DNA of 64,000 bases from JACCZX01 sp038216465 (GTDB lineage: Bacteria; Pseudomonadota; Gammaproteobacteria; Burkholderiales; Burkholderiaceae_F), in assembly GCA_038216465.1 (NCBI GenBank), contig JBBQQC010000006.1, positions 59,623 through 123,622 of the forward strand. The letters run 5' to 3'. Each line of letters begins with the position of its first letter. The stretch's first letter is position 1. The notes beneath the pieces are model-generated. The model was not told the DNA's origin and did not search any database. It saw only the letters and a program-made list of their open reading frames with translations. Positions 61,847 through 64,000 of the stretch are shown here, piece by piece. Position numbers and translations under genes: made by a program.

Positions 61847-62979
61847 GCGCGCGATCCCGTTCGGACGAGGTGTCCGTAAAGCGGCTCGAGCATCGCCGCG
61901 CCGAGCCGCGCGCTGCGAGCGCCGCTCCATCCAAATTTTGCATCGGGTGCGTTGGCGTTGTCCTTGAACGGCATCTCGAGCGTCAGCGACAGGCAGCCGA
62001 ACGTGTGCCCGACGTATTTCGACGCGAGCTTGAGTACGTCGTCCTTGTACTTGCTTGCGTGGTAGCCGTGCTCGCGCTGGAAGTCTGCGTTGGCAGCGCG
62101 AAAGTCGGATGCAAACGCATCCTGGTCCGCAGCTTGCCGCTCCGTGAACCCGGGCAGCATTTCGCACCCTGCGATGAACACGTACGGCAGACTCTCGTCG
62201 CCGTGAATATCAAAAAAAGCATCGCACCCCGTTGCGTGCATCGCGTCGCGCACACACCTGACCTCCGGGCTACGCGCGTCCGACGGCGCGAGCCATTCAC
62301 GATTCAAATTGGCGCCGGCTGCGTTGGTGCGCAGATTGCCGAGGACCGAGCCATCGGGATTCATATTGGGAACGACATAAAACGTTGCGGCGTCGCGCAA
62401 CGCGCACGACGGCAGCTCGGTGCCGTCGAGCAGTCGTTGTAGCAGCCCGTCGACGAACCACTCGGCCATCGTTTCTCCAGGATGCTGCCGCGCGATGATC
62501 CATACCGGCCGCGCGCCGTTGCCAACAACCAGTGCATCGATGTCTCGTCCTTGAATGCTGGCGCCGAGCCGTCGCAGCCGCGCGCCGCGTGAGATGCAGT
62601 CTGCCAACAGCCCCAGATGACGTTCCCACGAATACGGCTCGAAATAAGCGATATACGAAGGGCCCGGTGCGGGCGGTAGGTCGATTGTCAGAACCTGCCC
62701 GTCATAGCGTGTAGGAATTCGTTCCCAGTCGCGACGGGTCCAGCTTGCGACTGCACGGTAGTCACGCCATCCGTCCGGATAGGTCGTCGCGCCCGCGTTC
62801 ACAATACGCAGCTCGGCACCCGCAGCCTCGGCGCCACTGACGCGAAAATGGAACCACTGCAGAAACTCGCCCGGCTCGCCGCCTGCGGTCATGTCGCGAC
62901 GAATCGCGAGATCGGCGCGCGCGACGTCGCACGCGATCACTTCGATTGCACCGCTATCGAAAACTTGACTGACCTGCAT
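61843..62979 (-). CDS. M14 family zinc carboxypeptidase
   Basis: A 378-residue metallocarboxypeptidase of the cytosolic AGBL/CCP-like branch common in bacteria. The zinc ligands are His166 and Glu169 (HPGET) and His259 (DIHGDE); the catalytic Glu335 is in LTLEMPFKD. An N-terminal beta-domain (EFLQWFHFRVSGA) is typical of the branch; no signal peptide is present, so it acts in the cytoplasm on peptides or protein C-termini. TTG (62997) is also in frame; the ATG at 62979 is preferred. It is followed by the GNAT-exonuclease fusion with an overlap. Confidence 0.85.
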   Translation of the reverse strand: MQVSQVFDSGAIEVIACDVARADLAIRRDMTAGGEPGEFLQWFHFRVSGAEAAGAELRIVNAGATTYPDGWRDYRAVASWTRRDWERIPTRYDGQVLTIDLPPAPGPSYIAYFEPYSWERHLGLLADCISRGARLRRLGASIQGRDIDALVVGNGARPVWIIARQHPGETMAEWFVDGLLQRLLDGTELPSCALRDAATFYVVPNMNPDGSVLGNLRTNAAGANLNREWLAPSDARSPEVRCVRDAMHATGCDAFFDIHGDESLPYVFIAGCEMLPGFTERQAADQDAFASDFRAANADFQREHGYHASKYKDDVLKLASKYVGHTFGCLSLTLEMPFKDNANAPDAKFGWSGARSARLGAAMLEPLYGHLVRTGSRA

Positions 62980-62993
62980 TTCGACCGCACCTG

Positions 62994-63599
62994 TCAAACG
63001 ATGCGGCAGGCCTCATCGAAGTCGAGACGTGGCGAGCGTGGGAAGAGCTGGCTCGCATCGCCGTGACCCAGGCTGCACACGAAGTTGACGCTCAAAGTGC
63101 CATCCGGAAAGAATTCGGAGTTCAATTTGTCGGCATCGAACCCCGACATCGGTCCGCAGTCGAGGCCCAGCGCGCGCGCAGCGACGATGAAATAGGCCCC
63201 CTGCAGCGAGCTGTTGCGAAGCGCGGTTTCCATGATGTGCGAGGGCTTGCCGGCGAACCATGACCGCGCAGTCTGATTATGCGGGAAAAGGCGCGGCAGC
63301 TTTTCGTAGAACTCGAGATCCATGGCAAAGATGGCCGTCACCGGGGCCGCGAGTGTTTTCGCCCGATTGTTTTCGCTCATGCATGGCACCAGCCGCTTCC
63401 TGGCTTCGGCCGATCGTACGAAAACGATACGCAGCGGCGAACAATTGGCGCTGGTCGGCCCCAACTTCATCAGGTCCCAGATGGCCCGCAAAGTCTGTTC
63501 CGACACGGGTGTCGGCAGCCATACGTTGTGCGTCCTGGCGGCCCGGAAAATCAGATCCAGGCTAGCGTCGTCGAGCCGGTGTGTCTCCGTAGTCGTCAT
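62994..63599 (-). CDS. rutE: Malonic semialdehyde reductase RutE-like nitroreductase
   Basis: A 201-residue FMN-dependent reductase. The HadB/RutE group is suggested by FRAARTHNVWLPTPVSEQTLRAIWDLMKLGPTSANCSPLRIVFV and the GLDCGPMSGFDADKLNSEFFPDGTLSVNFVCSLGHGD ending. RutE reduces toxic malonic semialdehyde from pyrimidine breakdown; no other rut genes are near, so it may be a general nitro/semialdehyde reductase. It starts the trio with the M14 peptidase and the GNAT-exonuclease; 14 bases separate it from the M14 ATG. Confidence 0.8.
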   Translation of the reverse strand: MTTTETHRLDDASLDLIFRAARTHNVWLPTPVSEQTLRAIWDLMKLGPTSANCSPLRIVFVRSAEARKRLVPCMSENNRAKTLAAPVTAIFAMDLEFYEKLPRLFPHNQTARSWFAGKPSHIMETALRNSSLQGAYFIVAARALGLDCGPMSGFDADKLNSEFFPDGTLSVNFVCSLGHGDASQLFPRSPRLDFDEACRIV

Positions 63600-63644
63600 G
63601 TCGGGAAGCAGCGATGGCGCGCAAAAGTATAGTTAACAAACGTT

Positions 63645-64000
63645 ATGCGCCCGATTGAGCCCGCCAGCAAGCTGCCCCGCGTAGGCACGACGATTTTCAC
63701 GGTGATGTCGCAGCTCGCCGTCAAGCATGGCGCGGTGAACCTCGGTCAGGGCTTTCCGGACTTCGATTGCCACCCGCGATTGCAACAACGTTTGACGGCT
63801 GCGATGCAAGCCGGCCACAACCAGTACGCACCGATGACGGGTGTACCCGCGCTGCGTGCAGCGATCGCGCGCAAGAATCACTCACTGTACGGCTATCGGC
63901 ACGATCCCGATGCTGAAATCACCGTCACGGCCGGCGCAACGCAGGCGCTGATGGCGACGATCCTGGCGCTGGTTCACACCGGCGACGAAGTGATCGTGCT
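63645..64000 (+). CDS. Methionine aminotransferase YbdL-like, N-terminal part
   Basis: Cut by the right edge; 118 codons are present. The sequence KLPRVGTTIFTVMSQLAVKHG, VNLGQGFPDFDC, NQYAPMTGVPALRAAIA and ITVTAGATQALMATILALV follows E. coli YbdL (PLP-dependent, 2-oxo-acid/methionine aminotransferase of fold type I) closely. The PLP-lysine lies beyond the window. The ATG at 63645 is 45 bases from the divergent rutE-like gene; a possible -10 TATAGT is at 63628-63633. Confidence 0.85.
   Translation, partial: MRPIEPASKLPRVGTTIFTVMSQLAVKHGAVNLGQGFPDFDCHPRLQQRLTAAMQAGHNQYAPMTGVPALRAAIARKNHSLYGYRHDPDAEITVTAGATQALMATILALVHTGDEVIV

Overview
This GC-rich, almost completely coding window is chromosomal sequence of a betaproteobacterium, most likely of the order Burkholderiales. 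The evidence is gene content and order: a polyhydroxybutyrate (PHB) system (bktB, phaR, phaC-phaA, phaB), a gntR-sdhCDAB-sdhE-gltA run facing mdh, an odhA/sucA-sucB-lpd-zapE operon, and a rluD-pgeF-phaC arrangement. I saw no tRNA, rRNA, insertion sequence, prophage, CRISPR array or plasmid gene, and no gene-free stretch over 300 bases.

Layout. 1-2423: the start of a secreted prolyl-oligopeptidase-like gene (cut by the window edge), serB, and a lipoprotein with a transglutaminase-like core plus TPRs. 2427-7952 (minus): phaR, rimO, a GST, an outer-membrane barrel protein, the thiolase bktB, a GNAT and a DUF882 peptidase, mostly with 4-base stop/start overlaps. 8066-12951 (plus): an ABC importer of the iron/polyamine/phosphonate superfamily and a Q-rich protein ending in an adhesin-E-like domain. 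13018-20267: a decayed VOC gene, then a minus-strand PHB block (rluD, pgeF, phaC, phaA, phaB, an SDR) interrupted by a plus-strand glycosyltransferase. 20313-24701: bamD, an RDD protein, a DinG/YoaA-type helicase, a DUF465 protein and a PP2C phosphatase. 24717-35231 (minus): the 2-oxoglutarate dehydrogenase complex followed by zapE, a secreted coiled-coil protein, a YegD-type Hsp70, a Kdo hydroxylase and an alpha/beta hydrolase.

35488-40246 (plus): head-to-head with the dehydrogenase operon is a second 2-oxoacid oxidising system, a three-gene 2-oxoacid:acceptor oxidoreductase with its own flavin/iron-sulfur subunit. Then come creD (broken by one extra C in a six-C run) and yihY. 42670-56812 is the central-carbon core. 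A GntR/UTRA regulator precedes sdhCDAB-sdhE-gltA on the minus strand and diverges from mdh-prpB-prpC-(MliC-like)-prpD-acnA-(phasin-like) on the plus strand, with a perfect 16-base palindrome between them. This physically joins the TCA cycle to the methylcitrate cycle of propionyl-CoA oxidation. 56849-60774: an MCE-type lipid transport system (STAS-MlaE, MlaF, MlaD, auxiliary lipoprotein) and a DUF2237 protein. 60806-64000: a minus-strand trio (RutE-like nitroreductase, M14 carboxypeptidase, and an unusual GNAT-exonuclease fusion) and the start of a YbdL-type aminotransferase.

The chemistry is coherent: acetyl-CoA and propionyl-CoA can be stored (BktB, PhaA, PhaB, PhaC, controlled by PhaR) or oxidised (TCA plus methylcitrate cycles, with two alternative 2-oxoglutarate-oxidising enzymes). 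Most of the window is ordinary housekeeping. The best leads are the shared palindrome/GntR control region, the two 2-oxoacid oxidising systems back to back, the GNAT-DEDDh fusion and the transglutaminase-TPR lipoprotein. Nothing here clearly amounts to an undescribed defence or mobile system.
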